Notes under the pieces: model-generated
Told to the model about the DNA's origin: nothing
The model's input: only the letters and a program-made list of their open reading frames with translations
Database searches by the model: none
In this document: in pieces, positions 42,117 through 50,811 of the stretch
Layout of the letters: each line of letters begins with the position of its first letter
How positions within the stretch are numbered: the stretch's first letter is position 1
NCBI GenBank assembly: GCA_965250245.1
Contig: OZ252296.1
Span: forward strand, 1,488,001 to 1,552,000
From: JABDIP01 sp965250245
GTDB lineage: Bacteria; Pseudomonadota; Alphaproteobacteria; DSM-16000; Inquilinaceae
Length of the DNA: 64,000 bases
Reading direction: 5' to 3'
Program-made: the position numbers and the translations under genes

Positions 42117-42566
42117 ATGATCTTCCAGACGGACAAGGACACCACCACCCAGTCCGCCACCATCCCCACCGGCAAGGGCACCGACGGCCAGCCGCCGCGG
42201 CACTCCATCATCAGCGCCGAGCTGAAGATCAAGGGCGATCTTGAGAGCAGCGGCGACATCACCGTCGAAGGCCAGGTCGAGGGCAACATCAAGTGCCGCA
42301 CCCTGACCCTCGGCGAGGCGCCGATCATCAACAGCTCCGTCGAGGCCGACACGGTGCGCATCTGCGGCGTGTTCAGCGGCGAGGTGAAGGCCCGCAAGGT
42401 GGTGCTGACCCGGACCGCCAAGGTCAGCGGCGACATCTACCACGAGACCCTGCAGGTCGATGAAGGCGCCACGATCGAAGGCCGCATCGCCCGCCTCGAC
42501 GCCAAGAAGTCGGCGAAGGAAAAGGACAAGGTCGCCGCCCTGCGTCCTGCGGCAAGCAACGCCTGA
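42117..42566 (+). CDS. Bactofilin
   Basis: 149 aa. Central beta-helix domain (about 30-125) with the repeating pattern of bactofilins: AELKIKGDLESSGDITVEGQ, VEGNIKCRTLTLG, FSGEVKARKVVL, KVSGDIYHETLQVDEGATIE. Short Gln/Thr-rich N-terminus and Lys-rich C-terminus. Bactofilins polymerise without nucleotides and organise cell shape, stalks or division sites. A strong terminator follows. Confidence 0.94.
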   Translation: MIFQTDKDTTTQSATIPTGKGTDGQPPRHSIISAELKIKGDLESSGDITVEGQVEGNIKCRTLTLGEAPIINSSVEADTVRICGVFSGEVKARKVVLTRTAKVSGDIYHETLQVDEGATIEGRIARLDAKKSAKEKDKVAALRPAASNA

Positions 42567-42604
42567 ACCCGATCGACGCCGCGCCCCGTGCGGCATGTCC
42601 GCGA

Positions 42605-42633
42605 CGAAACCCCTCTCGGCGAGAGGGGTTTCG
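42605..42633 (+). terminator. Strong hairpin terminator after the bactofilin gene
   Basis: CGAAACCCCTCTC (42605-42617) pairs perfectly with GAGAGGGGTTTCG (42621-42633) around GGC, 38 nt after the stop. The stem ends in GTTTCG. Confidence 0.8.
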
Positions 42634-42677
42634 CTCGTTCCCGGGCCGGACCGGCGGGCGCGGGCCGGCGGGTTCGG

Positions 42678-42692
42678 TTAACCGCTTGTTAG
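42678..42692. promoter_or_regulatory. CtrA-like box (TTAA-N7-TTAG)
   Basis: TTAA (42678-42681), CCGCTTG, TTAG (42689-42692), about 105 bp upstream of the 78-aa gene. Same one-base variant of the CtrA consensus as at 26.6 kb. Confidence 0.4.
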
Positions 42693-42797
42693 GTGTCCCG
42701 ACGGCACACTCTAGGCCTCGCAACGTGCGGCAGGAGGTCCCGGCGCGAGTGCCCTGACCCCGAGGTCGGGCTGCCGCCTGCCGACGTGACGAACGGC

Positions 42798-43034
42798 ATG
42801 GGGATGCAGACAAAGATATCGGTCGCAGTCGGCAGCACGCGGAAATCGGTCCTGACCGACAACCCGTCCATCAGTGCCAATGGCAGCCATGTCGTCATCG
42901 ATGTCGAGGGCGATCAGGGCGATCTCATTTCCATGCTTCTGGACCGCGAAACGGTCCTGCGCATCCTGCAGGACGGCTATCGCGCCGGCATGTTCGACCG
43001 GCTGCTGTCCGGTCCTATATTTCCCGACGCTTAA
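42798..43034 (+). CDS. Small uncharacterised protein, 78 aa
   Basis: Start taken at ATG 42798 (MGMQTKISVAVGS); ATG 42804 is an alternative. The longer frame from 42693 adds 35 Arg/Pro-rich residues over a region holding a CtrA-like box. Compact soluble protein with alternating beta-like segments (HVVIDVEGDQGDLISMLLDR) and a helical C-terminus. No family recognised. Follows the bactofilin gene after a terminator. Confidence 0.55.
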   Translation: MGMQTKISVAVGSTRKSVLTDNPSISANGSHVVIDVEGDQGDLISMLLDRETVLRILQDGYRAGMFDRLLSGPIFPDA

Positions 43035-43099
43035 TTCCTAGGTGAAATCCGGCTCTCGTGCGATGGCTCTTTCAGGGCCATGGCGGCGAAGAGATCGTT

Positions 43100-43546
43100 A
43101 TGAAACTGCGTGCAGTTCTGATGCGGCTGATCGAGTTGAGATGGGCCGTGGCGCTCGTGCTGTATTGCGTATCACTGGCGATTCCGGGGCTGCACCTCGC
43201 CGATGGGACCAGGGAGTTCGGGTGGGTGATATTGGTCTTCGGCTGGGTTGTCGGGATTCTCATCGCCGAACTCGCCTGGTTCGCAAATCCCGTGTTCCTG
43301 ATCGGCATCATCTTGCTGTCTTCCGGACAAAAAAGATCGGCCGGACTCCTGGGTTTGGCTGCGCTGGTGTTGGGAGCCTTGTCCTATCGTGCTCGCTCTT
43401 GGACATCGACTGAGGGCGTCACCGAAATAGTGGCGCTTGGTGCCGGCTTTTATGTCTGGATGCTGGCGTTCGTGATCTTGGCCAGTTCCCTCGTGCCGTG
43501 GCCGTCGTCTGCCATCGGCGACGATCGTGTCTCTGCCGACCGGTAG
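43100..43546 (+). CDS. Small multi-pass membrane protein, 148 aa
   Basis: ATG 43100 (MKLRAVLMRLIELRWAVALV) with AAGAG upstream. Four hydrophobic segments at about 12-30, 38-58, 62-78 and 112-135. No charged catalytic pattern and no recognised family. Codon use is less GC-biased at third positions than in its neighbours, which may hint at recent acquisition. Confidence 0.6.
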   Translation: MKLRAVLMRLIELRWAVALVLYCVSLAIPGLHLADGTREFGWVILVFGWVVGILIAELAWFANPVFLIGIILLSSGQKRSAGLLGLAALVLGALSYRARSWTSTEGVTEIVALGAGFYVWMLAFVILASSLVPWPSSAIGDDRVSADR

Positions 43547-43699
43547 TCCCAGTCGATTGGTCCGGATTGGCGCCGTTGCTGCCACCGTGCTGGCAGTAGG
43601 AGGGCATCGCTGCGCACGGAGCAGTTGCCTTGGCCGCTCCCGACCGGTTCAATCTCGGCGGCCGCTTTGCCGATAAGGCGGCGCTGGAGGACGGTCGTG

Positions 43700-44368
43700 A
43701 TGGACGATTTCGCAGAGATCGAGGCGCGCGCCGCCGAGCGCAAGGGCGGCCCCGCCGCCTTGGAGGCGCTGCTGCCAAGCTGCAAGTCTCCGGAGGACCT
43801 CGTGGCGATCCCAGATGACCGCTACCTGTCGGAAATGACCAAGCGGGTCTTCCAGGCTGGATTCGTCTGGCGCGTGGTCGAGCAGAAATGGCCGGCCTTC
43901 GAGGCGGCGTTCGACGGGTTCCACCCGGGCCCGGTCGCCATGCTCGACGACGAGGCGCTTGATGCGATGATGTCCAATACCGGCCTGATCCGGAACTACA
44001 AGAAGCTGGAGTCGGCGCGGCGCAACGCCGCCTTCGTCCAGGAGGTGGCGCGCGAGCATGGCAGCTTCGGGCGCTTCGTCGCCGACTGGCCGGTCGACGA
44101 CATCATCGGTCTGTGGCAGGTGCTGAAGAAGCGTGCGACCCGTCTGGGCGGCAGCAGCGGCCCCTACATGCTGCGCTTCATGGGCAAGGACACCTTCATT
44201 CTCTCCAATGACGTCGTGAAGGCGCTGATCGGCCAGGGCGTGGTCGACAAGGAGCCGACCAGCCAGAAGGCCCTGCACGCGGTGCAGGACGCCTTCAATC
44301 GCTGGCGCATGGAAAGCGGCCGGCCGCTCTGCCAGATCAGCCGCGTTCTCGCCTGCAGCGTCGATTGA
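43700..44368 (+). CDS. DNA-3-methyladenine glycosylase I-like protein lacking the zinc motif
   Basis: 222 aa from ATG 43700 (GGAGG 9-10 nt upstream). HhH-GPD fold of the Tag type: YLSEMTKRVFQAGFVWRVVE, FEAAFDGFHPGPVAML, then NTGLIRNYKKLESARRNAAF and FGRFVADWP. These parallel the Tag motifs around the damage pocket. The N-terminal Cys-x-Trp and C-terminal His/Cys zinc ligands of classic Tag are absent, so it is a divergent subfamily. It probably excises alkylated purines, but this is uncertain. Confidence 0.78.
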   Translation: MDDFAEIEARAAERKGGPAALEALLPSCKSPEDLVAIPDDRYLSEMTKRVFQAGFVWRVVEQKWPAFEAAFDGFHPGPVAMLDDEALDAMMSNTGLIRNYKKLESARRNAAFVQEVAREHGSFGRFVADWPVDDIIGLWQVLKKRATRLGGSSGPYMLRFMGKDTFILSNDVVKALIGQGVVDKEPTSQKALHAVQDAFNRWRMESGRPLCQISRVLACSVD

Positions 44369-44769
44369 GTAGCCGGGACCCGGGTCTGGTCGTCACGTCT
44401 GCGTGATAATCCGGCCCCGTCCCAGACCTCGACGATGCCGATTGTGGCGGCCGGCGGGAGCGGCTGCCCAGGTTGTGCCGCCATTTTGCCAAATATCCTA
44501 ACAAGAGATTACTAGCGTTTCCTTTTTGGTGATTTGTTCAACTTATTGGATCTGTATTTCTTTAATGGGCCGTTAACCTTTTTTCCTCATCATAATACCA
44601 GGATCGTGCCAGTCAGTACGTAAGTAATCATTTCGTACTATTGTGGCACTTAGCGAGGGCGTCGCAGCAATATTTTGCCAGCATAAGGTAATTATTCGCT
44701 TCTTTCGTCCGTGGCCTGCCTGGGAGAGGGCCAATAAAACGGCCAGTCGACGGTCGAAAGGAGACTAGG
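44369..44769. other. 400-bp AT-rich intergenic region with a two-tier hairpin
   Basis: Markedly AT-rich against the surrounding high GC, especially 44485-44700. GTGCCA (44606-44611) pairs with TGGCAC (44644-44649), and inside it AGTACG (44615-44620) pairs with CGTACT (44634-44639). No supported gene. It is probably the promoter and structured leader of the next gene, or a small RNA. Confidence 0.5.
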
Positions 44770-45090
44770 ATGAGTGGACTGCTGAAGACCGTTACCGCCA
44801 CCGTATTTGCCGGTGCCCTGATCGCTTCGACCGCTGCTTCGGCCCAACAGCAACAGCGTGTGCCCTGCGGCGAACGCACCGCCATCATGTCGCATCTGGA
44901 AGACGGCTATTCGGAGAAGCCGGTCGCCATGGGCCTGGACGCCCAGGGCCGGGTCCTCGAAGTCCTGGCCGCGCCGTCCGGGACCTGGACGATGCTGGTC
45001 TCGACCCCGGGTGGGCTGACCTGCCTGATCGCCAGCGGTGTCGCCTGGGAAGAGCTGCAGATCAAGGCCGGGGAAGACCCCTCCGCCTGA
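44770..45090 (+). CDS. Small exported protein, 106 aa
   Basis: GGAGACTAGG before the ATG. Signal peptide at 1-25 (VTATVFAGALIASTAASA), mature protein of about 80 residues beginning QQQQRVPCGERTAIMSHLED. Two Cys (about 33 and 85) may pair. Mature motif LAAPSGTWTMLVSTPGGLTC resembles conserved alphaproteobacterial periplasmic proteins of unknown function. Preceded by an unusually long AT-rich leader. Confidence 0.8.
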   Translation: MSGLLKTVTATVFAGALIASTAASAQQQQRVPCGERTAIMSHLEDGYSEKPVAMGLDAQGRVLEVLAAPSGTWTMLVSTPGGLTCLIASGVAWEELQIKAGEDPSA

Positions 45091-45120
45091 CCTTCCGGGC
45101 TTAAGCCCTCATCCTATGAC

Positions 45121-45138
45121 GGCCGCCCACGGGCGGCC
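45121..45138. terminator. Hairpin between convergent genes
   Basis: GGCCGCCC (45121-45128), AC, GGGCGGCC (45131-45138), 31 nt past the small exported protein gene. Perfect stem, no T-run. Confidence 0.5.
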
Positions 45139-45253
45139 GACGACCTCCCTGCGGACCGTCGCAGTCGACTTGCGCGGTCCACTCCCGCGCCGCCCAAGGG
45201 GTGGCGCTCCTCGATCCATTCGATACGGTTTCGACCGCCCGGCCCGCGCTTGG

Positions 45254-46894
45254 CTAACCGCCGCCGGCTTCGGCGAAGAACGCGCCGAACTTTGGCAGCG
45301 ATACCACCCCGTTCTCCAGGTCCGCTGAGAATTCGGGGCCCTCGAGCGGCCGCCATTCCCCGTCCAGCCGCAGGCTGGCAGGCGCATTCGTCATGTTGAA
45401 GGCGCAGAGGATCCTCTGGTCCGCGTGGCGTCTCACGAACGCGAGGACCGGCGGTTCGGTATCCAGCAGGGACAGGTCGCCGACGATCAGTGCCGGCTGA
45501 TCCCGTCGCCAGGCCAGGAAACGCCGATAGGCGTTGAGCACCGAGTCCGGATCCGCGTTCTGGCGGTCGACGGCCAGCAGCCGGTGCTCGTCGGGCACCG
45601 GCAACCACGGCCTGCCCTCTCCGAAGCCTGCATTCTTGGCGTCCGCGGCCCAGGGGATCGGCGTGCGGCAGCCGTCGCGGCCCTTGTGCGCCGGGTAGAA
45701 CTCGATGCCCCAGGGGTCCTGCAGGTCCTCGAAATCCAGATCGGCCTCGGTCAGGCCCAACTCCTCGCCCTGATAGATGCACACGCTGCCGCGCAGCGAG
45801 AGCAGGCAGGCCATCAGCATCTTGGCCTGAGCCGCGTGGTCTCCGGCGGTGTCCGGCGCGGTGCTCCATCGGCTGATGGCGCGGACGCAGTCGTGGTTGC
45901 TGAAGGCGTAGGTCGGCCAGCCATCGCCGATGAGGGACTCGAAGCGGCCGACGACGGTGCGGAAATGCTCCAGGCCATAGGCCTGCTGGGTCATCTGGAA
46001 GGTGTAGCCGCTGTGCAGCGCCTCCTTACCCCGGGTATAGCGGGCGGTGGCGTCGATGCTGTCCACATCGGCGATCTCGCCCAGCATGAAGCGATCGGGA
46101 TACCGGTCCGTCAGGGCCCGCAGCTTGGCGAAGCACTCCATGATCTCCGGCTGGTCGCGATCGTAGAGATGCCGCTGGTGGGCGAACGGGCTCTTGTGCC
46201 CGCCGCCGAAATCGATCGGGGCGTCTTCACCGACCGCCGGGTTGTCGCGCAGTTCCTTGTCGTGGACCAGGGTGGTGATGGCATCCAGGCGCAGCCCGTC
46301 GACCCCCTTTTCGAGCCAGTATTCCGTCTCGCCCAGCATCGCGTCGACGACCGCGGGGTTGTGCCAGTTCAGGTTGGGCTGGCTCTTGAGGAAATGGTGC
46401 AGGAAATATTGGCTGCGGCGCGGGTCCCAGTGCCAGGACGGCCCGCCGAACACCGACTGCCAGTTGTTCGGCGGTGTCCCGTCCGCCTTGGCATCGGCCC
46501 AGACGAACCAGTCCGCCTTGGGGTTGTCCCGGCTCTGACGGCTCTCCCGAAACCAGGGGTGCTCGTCGGAGCAATGGGCATAGACCATGTCGATGATCAC
46601 CTTCAGGCTCCGGTCATGGGCGGCGGCGATCAGCCGGTCGAAATCGGCGTTGGTGCCGAACATCGGCGCCACCGCGCGGTAGTCGGAGATGTCGTAGCCG
46701 AAATCCCGCATTGGCGACTTGAAGAAGGGCGAAATCCAGACCGCGTCGACGCCCAGTCCGGCGATATGGTCGAGCTTTTCGATAATGCCCGGCAGATCGC
46801 CAATCCCGTCGCCGTTGGAATCGCAAAAGCTGCGCGGATAGACCTGATAGATCACGGCGCCACGCCACCATGGCTCGTGCCTGGATTCGCTCAT
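45254..46894 (-). CDS. GH13 alpha-glucosidase / oligo-1,6-glucosidase
   Basis: 546 aa from ATG 46894 (MSESRHEPWWRGAVIYQVYP). TIM-barrel alpha-amylase family: region I IIDMVYAHCSDEHPWF, nucleophile Asp in GLRLDAIT, acid Glu in MLGEIADVD, and the third Asp in FSNHDCVRAISRW. The calcium loop DSNGDGIGDLPGI is intact. It hydrolyses terminal alpha-1,4 or alpha-1,6 glucosides (maltose, isomaltose, sucrose or trehalose-like). No signal peptide. No transporter or regulator beside it. Confidence 0.93.
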   Translation of the reverse strand: MSESRHEPWWRGAVIYQVYPRSFCDSNGDGIGDLPGIIEKLDHIAGLGVDAVWISPFFKSPMRDFGYDISDYRAVAPMFGTNADFDRLIAAAHDRSLKVIIDMVYAHCSDEHPWFRESRQSRDNPKADWFVWADAKADGTPPNNWQSVFGGPSWHWDPRRSQYFLHHFLKSQPNLNWHNPAVVDAMLGETEYWLEKGVDGLRLDAITTLVHDKELRDNPAVGEDAPIDFGGGHKSPFAHQRHLYDRDQPEIMECFAKLRALTDRYPDRFMLGEIADVDSIDATARYTRGKEALHSGYTFQMTQQAYGLEHFRTVVGRFESLIGDGWPTYAFSNHDCVRAISRWSTAPDTAGDHAAQAKMLMACLLSLRGSVCIYQGEELGLTEADLDFEDLQDPWGIEFYPAHKGRDGCRTPIPWAADAKNAGFGEGRPWLPVPDEHRLLAVDRQNADPDSVLNAYRRFLAWRRDQPALIVGDLSLLDTEPPVLAFVRRHADQRILCAFNMTNAPASLRLDGEWRPLEGPEFSADLENGVVSLPKFGAFFAEAGGG

Positions 46895-47030
46895 GGGCGG
46901 TCCCTTGCCTGCTCGGGATGAAGGTAGGTCGGCGGCCGCTGGCCGCGACATTCGCCCTTAAGGCCAGTCGCACCGGCTTGCAAGCGCCGATCGACGCTCC
47001 GCGCGAGAATTTCGCCGAAAGGCGTGGCGG

Positions 47031-47702
47031 TCAGTGGGTGGTGATCAGCGGCGCGAACTTCACCCGCAGCAGGTCGGCGGTCCGCACCACCCCGTCAGCG
47101 CCCTTTTCCAGCAGCATCAGGCTCTGGTCGCCCGGCTCGCCGGCCGGGATCACCATACGACCGCCGGCGCGCAACTGGTCGATCAGCGCGGAGGGGATCA
47201 GCTCCGGCGCCGCCGTCACCACGATCTTGTCGAACGGCGCCCGGTCGGCCCAGCCCTGGGCGCCGTCGCCCAGGCGGTAGTGCAGGTTGCGATAGCCCAG
47301 CCGGTCCAGCCGGCGCTTGCCGATCGCCAACAGCTCGTCGATGAGCTCGACCGTGTAGACGGCCCGCGCCAGTTCGGCCAGCACGGCGGCCTGATAGCCG
47401 CTGCCGGTCCCGATCTCCAACACCGTCTCCTCCGGCGCGATCTCCAGCAGGTCGGTCATCAGGGCGACGATGAAGGGCTGGGCGATGGTCTTGCCGTGCC
47501 CGATCGGCAGGGGGCTGTCGAAATAGGCCACCGGCCGCAGCGTGTCGGGAACGAACTCGTGGCGCGGCACCTTGGCCATCGCCGCCATGACCCGGTCGTT
47601 CAGATGATCGACACCGATTTCGCCCGCCACCATGCGCGCATAGACCGCGATCCCCGCGACCATTTCGCGGCGCAGATCGGCGAAATCCGGTTCCTGGCTC
47701 AT
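47031..47702 (-). CDS. pcm: Protein-L-isoaspartate O-methyltransferase
   Basis: 223 aa. Motifs VPRHEFVPD, DSPLPIGHGKTIAQPFIVAL (substrate site), SAM-binding VLEIGTGSGYQAAVLAELA and VYTVELIDELL, then LRAGGRMVIPAGE. It repairs isoaspartyl residues in ageing proteins. The full-length sequence has no oddities. Confidence 0.95.
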   Translation of the reverse strand: MSQEPDFADLRREMVAGIAVYARMVAGEIGVDHLNDRVMAAMAKVPRHEFVPDTLRPVAYFDSPLPIGHGKTIAQPFIVALMTDLLEIAPEETVLEIGTGSGYQAAVLAELARAVYTVELIDELLAIGKRRLDRLGYRNLHYRLGDGAQGWADRAPFDKIVVTAAPELIPSALIDQLRAGGRMVIPAGEPGDQSLMLLEKGADGVVRTADLLRVKFAPLITTH

Positions 47703-47797
47703 CGCCCTGGAAAAATAGCAGAACTCTCCAGGCGTGGGAATCGCGCTGGGACGCGGCCTCGGCCGATGTCGGCCCTCGATTTCAGACCGAGCGGTGG

Positions 47798-48151
47798 CTA
47801 GCGCTCCGCATCGTGTTGCTTGACCTGGCCGCGGCGTATCCGGACGTGGTCCTCCAACTGGCGGGTGGCGGCCGCGAAGGCATCGCGGATCGCCACATAG
47901 ACATCCTCATGGGCATGGTCTTCCGGGCCGGCGTGGTTGACGACGATCTGGCGGCCGGGCACGCCCAGCTCGATCGCCACCTTGTACAGCTTGCCGTGGG
48001 TCTGGTGCCGGTGCGGCGCCTCGACCGCCACGCGGCAGCGGGTGATGTTGTCGGAGAACCGCTCCAACCGGTCCGCCTTTTCCCGCACCCGCGCCTCGAT
48101 CGCGTCGGACCGGTCCATGTTCCGGAAAACGACTTCCAGGGGGATCTTCAT
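47798..48151 (-). CDS. hpf: Ribosome hibernation promoting factor (short HPF/RaiA type)
   Basis: 117 aa from ATG 48151 (MKIPLEVVFRNMDRSDAIEA). The S30AE domain fills the protein: REKADRLERFSDNITRCRVA, GKLYKVAIELGVPGRQIVVN and YVAIRDAFAAATRQLEDH. The C-terminal dimerisation domain of long HPF is absent. It binds the 30S decoding site and inactivates ribosomes in stationary phase. Confidence 0.9.
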   Translation of the reverse strand: MKIPLEVVFRNMDRSDAIEARVREKADRLERFSDNITRCRVAVEAPHRHQTHGKLYKVAIELGVPGRQIVVNHAGPEDHAHEDVYVAIRDAFAAATRQLEDHVRIRRGQVKQHDAER

Positions 48152-48273
48152 CGATGACTCCACGGTCGGGTTGCCCATTGCATGATGGCAAGCTTGGCCG
48201 AAAACCCGCGGACCGGCATTGATCTGGATTATGGACGCCGATCGATGCGCTACAGTGGCGGGGACGGGGGCCA

Positions 48274-49467
48274 TTGCCGGAGTCGGGGACATTGGATGAT
48301 CCGCTGGGGGCGTTCTGCCGCCATGTCGATGTGAGGATCGAAGGTCGGTCCGGCGGTCCGCTTGACGGGCTGACCTTCGCCGCCAAGGACATCTACGACA
48401 TCGAAGGCCAGACCTGTTGCTGCGGCAACCCGGATTGGCTCGCCTCGCACCCGCCGGCGGCACGGACCGCTCCGGCGGTATCCGCGGTGCTGGAGGCCGG
48501 CGCGACCCTTGTCGGCAAGACGCTGACGGACGAGCTGGCCTTCAGCCTCAACGGCGAGAACCACCACTACGGCACGCCCGTCAATTCCGCCGCGCCGGAG
48601 CGTATCCCGGGCGGCTCGTCCAACGGCTCGGCATCGGCGGTGGCGGGCGGGCTGGTGGATTTCGCGCTGGGCTCCGACACCGGCGGATCGGTGCGGGCGC
48701 CGGCCAGCTATTGCGGGCTGTACGGCCTGCGGCCCAGCCACGGGGCGATTGCCCTGGACGGGATCATGCCCCTGGCGCCGAGCTTCGACACGGTCGGATG
48801 GTTCGCCCGTGACGCGGATCTGCTGGCGCAGGTCGGCGCGGTGCTGCTCGGGCCCGGTGGCGCCGCCACGCCGAAGCGGCTTCTCTATGCTGCGGACGCC
48901 TTCGACCGGGTCCTGCCGGAGGCGCGGGGCGCGCTCGACGATGCGGTCGCCTGGGTCGCGGAGTCGCTCGGCCCGGCCGAGAGGATCGTGGTGGCGGAGG
49001 AGGGGCTGGACACCTGGCTGTCCCATTTCCAGGCGCTGCAATGGCGCGAGATCTGGCAAAGCCACAGGGACTGGATCGAGCGCTGCAAGCCGCTATTCGG
49101 CCCCGGGATCGACGAGCGGTTTCAACTGGCGTCCGAGGTTCCGGATGACAGGGTCGACGCCGCGACGGCTTTCCGGGTGGGCGCGGCCGAGCGGCTGGAC
49201 TCGTTGCTGGCCGACGACGCGCTGCTCCTGATTCCCTCTGCCCCTGGCGCTGCGCCGCTGAAGGGGCTGGCGCGGGACGAAACCGTCCGGTACCGCAACC
49301 GGGCCCTGGGACTCCTCTGCATTTCCGGCCTCGGCTACCTGCCGCAGCTCTCCATTCCGGCAGCGCGTTCGCAGGGCGCTCCGGTCGGCCTGTCGCTGGT
49401 CGGACGGGCCGGCAGCGATGGCATGCTGCTGGCGGCGGCCCGCGACCTCGGAGCCCCGCCGAACTAG
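48274..49467 (+). CDS. Amidase-signature enzyme, AMI1-like
   Basis: 397 aa; the frame opens at TTG 48274. Ser-cisSer-Lys triad: Lys in FAAKDIYDIEG, cis-Ser in GGSSNGSASAVAGG, nucleophile Ser in GSDTGGSVRAPASYCG. The segment NGENHHYGTPVNSAAPERIP and FDTVGWFARD match plant AMI1 (indole-3-acetamide hydrolase) unusually well among amidases. It is shorter than most bacterial amidases (450-500 aa). It hydrolyses a primary amide; substrate not established. Confidence 0.87.
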   Translation: MPESGTLDDPLGAFCRHVDVRIEGRSGGPLDGLTFAAKDIYDIEGQTCCCGNPDWLASHPPAARTAPAVSAVLEAGATLVGKTLTDELAFSLNGENHHYGTPVNSAAPERIPGGSSNGSASAVAGGLVDFALGSDTGGSVRAPASYCGLYGLRPSHGAIALDGIMPLAPSFDTVGWFARDADLLAQVGAVLLGPGGAATPKRLLYAADAFDRVLPEARGALDDAVAWVAESLGPAERIVVAEEGLDTWLSHFQALQWREIWQSHRDWIERCKPLFGPGIDERFQLASEVPDDRVDAATAFRVGAAERLDSLLADDALLLIPSAPGAAPLKGLARDETVRYRNRALGLLCISGLGYLPQLSIPAARSQGAPVGLSLVGRAGSDGMLLAAARDLGAPPN

Positions 49468-49593
49468 AGTTCGAAAAGGGGAAGGCGATTGGCGCTTTGC
49501 CCTTGAAATACCGGCGATTTAATACATTCTTGACCAGTGTGATAAATAGTAAAAATAGTCAAATACGCTACTTTTTCAGAACTCCTGTCCGAT

Positions 49594-50811
49594 ATGAACT
49601 ACCTGTTGTGGATGTCGGGTCTTGCGGCCCGTGCGGCTGTCATAGCCGGCGTCGCGATGGCCCCAATTCTTCAGTCCGGAGACGTCGCCGCTGACGCGCG
49701 ACAGACCAGCCCGATTCGGATCGGGCTGGATGCCGACTTGACCGTCCTGCAGGCCGGCGAGGCGATCCGGCGCGGCATCGTCCTGGCGATCGACGAGATC
49801 AACGCATCGGGCGGCGTGCTCGGACGTCCGCTCGAGCTGGTGGTCCGTGACAATCGCGGCAATCCGGCCCGCGGTATGGACAACATCGAGGAACTGGCCC
49901 GGCTCGACGATCTGGTGGCGGTGGTCGGCGGCATGCTGACCCCGGTGGTGCTGGCGCAGCTGGAAACGATCCACCAGCATCGGCTGATCTATCTCGGGCC
50001 CTGGGCGGCGGGCACGGTGGTGGTCGACAACGGCTATGATCCCAACTTCGTCTTCCGGGTCTCGGTCCGCGACGAGCATGCCGGCGGGTTCCTGATCGAC
50101 GCCGCCCTGCAGCGCGGATTTCGGCGCCCCGGCCTGCTGCTCTGGCGGACCTCCTGGGGCCGCTCCAACGAGGCCGCGATGACGGCGGCCCTGGACAGGC
50201 TGGGCATGGAGCCGGCGGGGATCCAGTGGTTCCATTCCGGCCAGCGCAATATCTCCGCGGAGATCGATGCTCTGATGGCCAACGGCGCCGATGTGGTCAT
50301 GCTGGTGGCCAACGGTCCCGAGAGCGCCGCGGTAATCCGCGAGATGGCCCTCCGGCCGGAGGACGAACGCCTGCCCATCATCTCCCATTGGGGAATCACC
50401 GGCGGAAACGTGCCGCAACGGCTGGGCGCGGCGTTGGATGCGGTCGACCTGACATTCCTGCAGACCTTCTCCTTCGTCGATCCGCGGTTCCCCGAGACGA
50501 CCGCGCGGGTCTACGAGTCCTATTGCCTGCGATTCGGCGACTGCGTTTCGCCGGAGCGCGTCCAGTCGCCGGTGGGAACGGCCCAGGCCTACGATCTGGT
50601 GCACCTGCTGCGCCAGGCGATCGAGCAGGCGGGGTCGATCGATCGCGACCGGATCCGGGTGGCGATGGAGAACCTCCAGCCCCATCGCGGTCTGGTGCGC
50701 CACTACGATCCGGCCTTCACCGCCGACCGCCACGACGCGCTGGATGCCAGCGATTTCCGGTTGTTCCGCTTCGCCGAAGGCGGGGCGATCATCCCGATGG
50801 CGGTGCCGTGA
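49594..50811 (+). CDS. Periplasmic binding protein (Leu/Ile/Val type) of a signalling operon
   Basis: 405 aa. Signal peptide at about 8-34. Type I periplasmic binding fold: RIGLDADLTVLQAGEAIRRG, VLAIDEINASGGVLGRPLEL, VVGGMLTPVVLAQLE, LLLWRTSWGRSNEAAM, ADVVMLVANG, TAQAYDLVHLLRQAIEQAG. These are normally the receptors of branched-chain amino acid or urea ABC transporters, but no permease or ATPase gene is present. Instead the stop codon overlaps the start of a histidine kinase gene (GTGA). It probably presents a ligand to that kinase. Confidence 0.88.
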   Translation: MNYLLWMSGLAARAAVIAGVAMAPILQSGDVAADARQTSPIRIGLDADLTVLQAGEAIRRGIVLAIDEINASGGVLGRPLELVVRDNRGNPARGMDNIEELARLDDLVAVVGGMLTPVVLAQLETIHQHRLIYLGPWAAGTVVVDNGYDPNFVFRVSVRDEHAGGFLIDAALQRGFRRPGLLLWRTSWGRSNEAAMTAALDRLGMEPAGIQWFHSGQRNISAEIDALMANGADVVMLVANGPESAAVIREMALRPEDERLPIISHWGITGGNVPQRLGAALDAVDLTFLQTFSFVDPRFPETTARVYESYCLRFGDCVSPERVQSPVGTAQAYDLVHLLRQAIEQAGSIDRDRIRVAMENLQPHRGLVRHYDPAFTADRHDALDASDFRLFRFAEGGAIIPMAVP

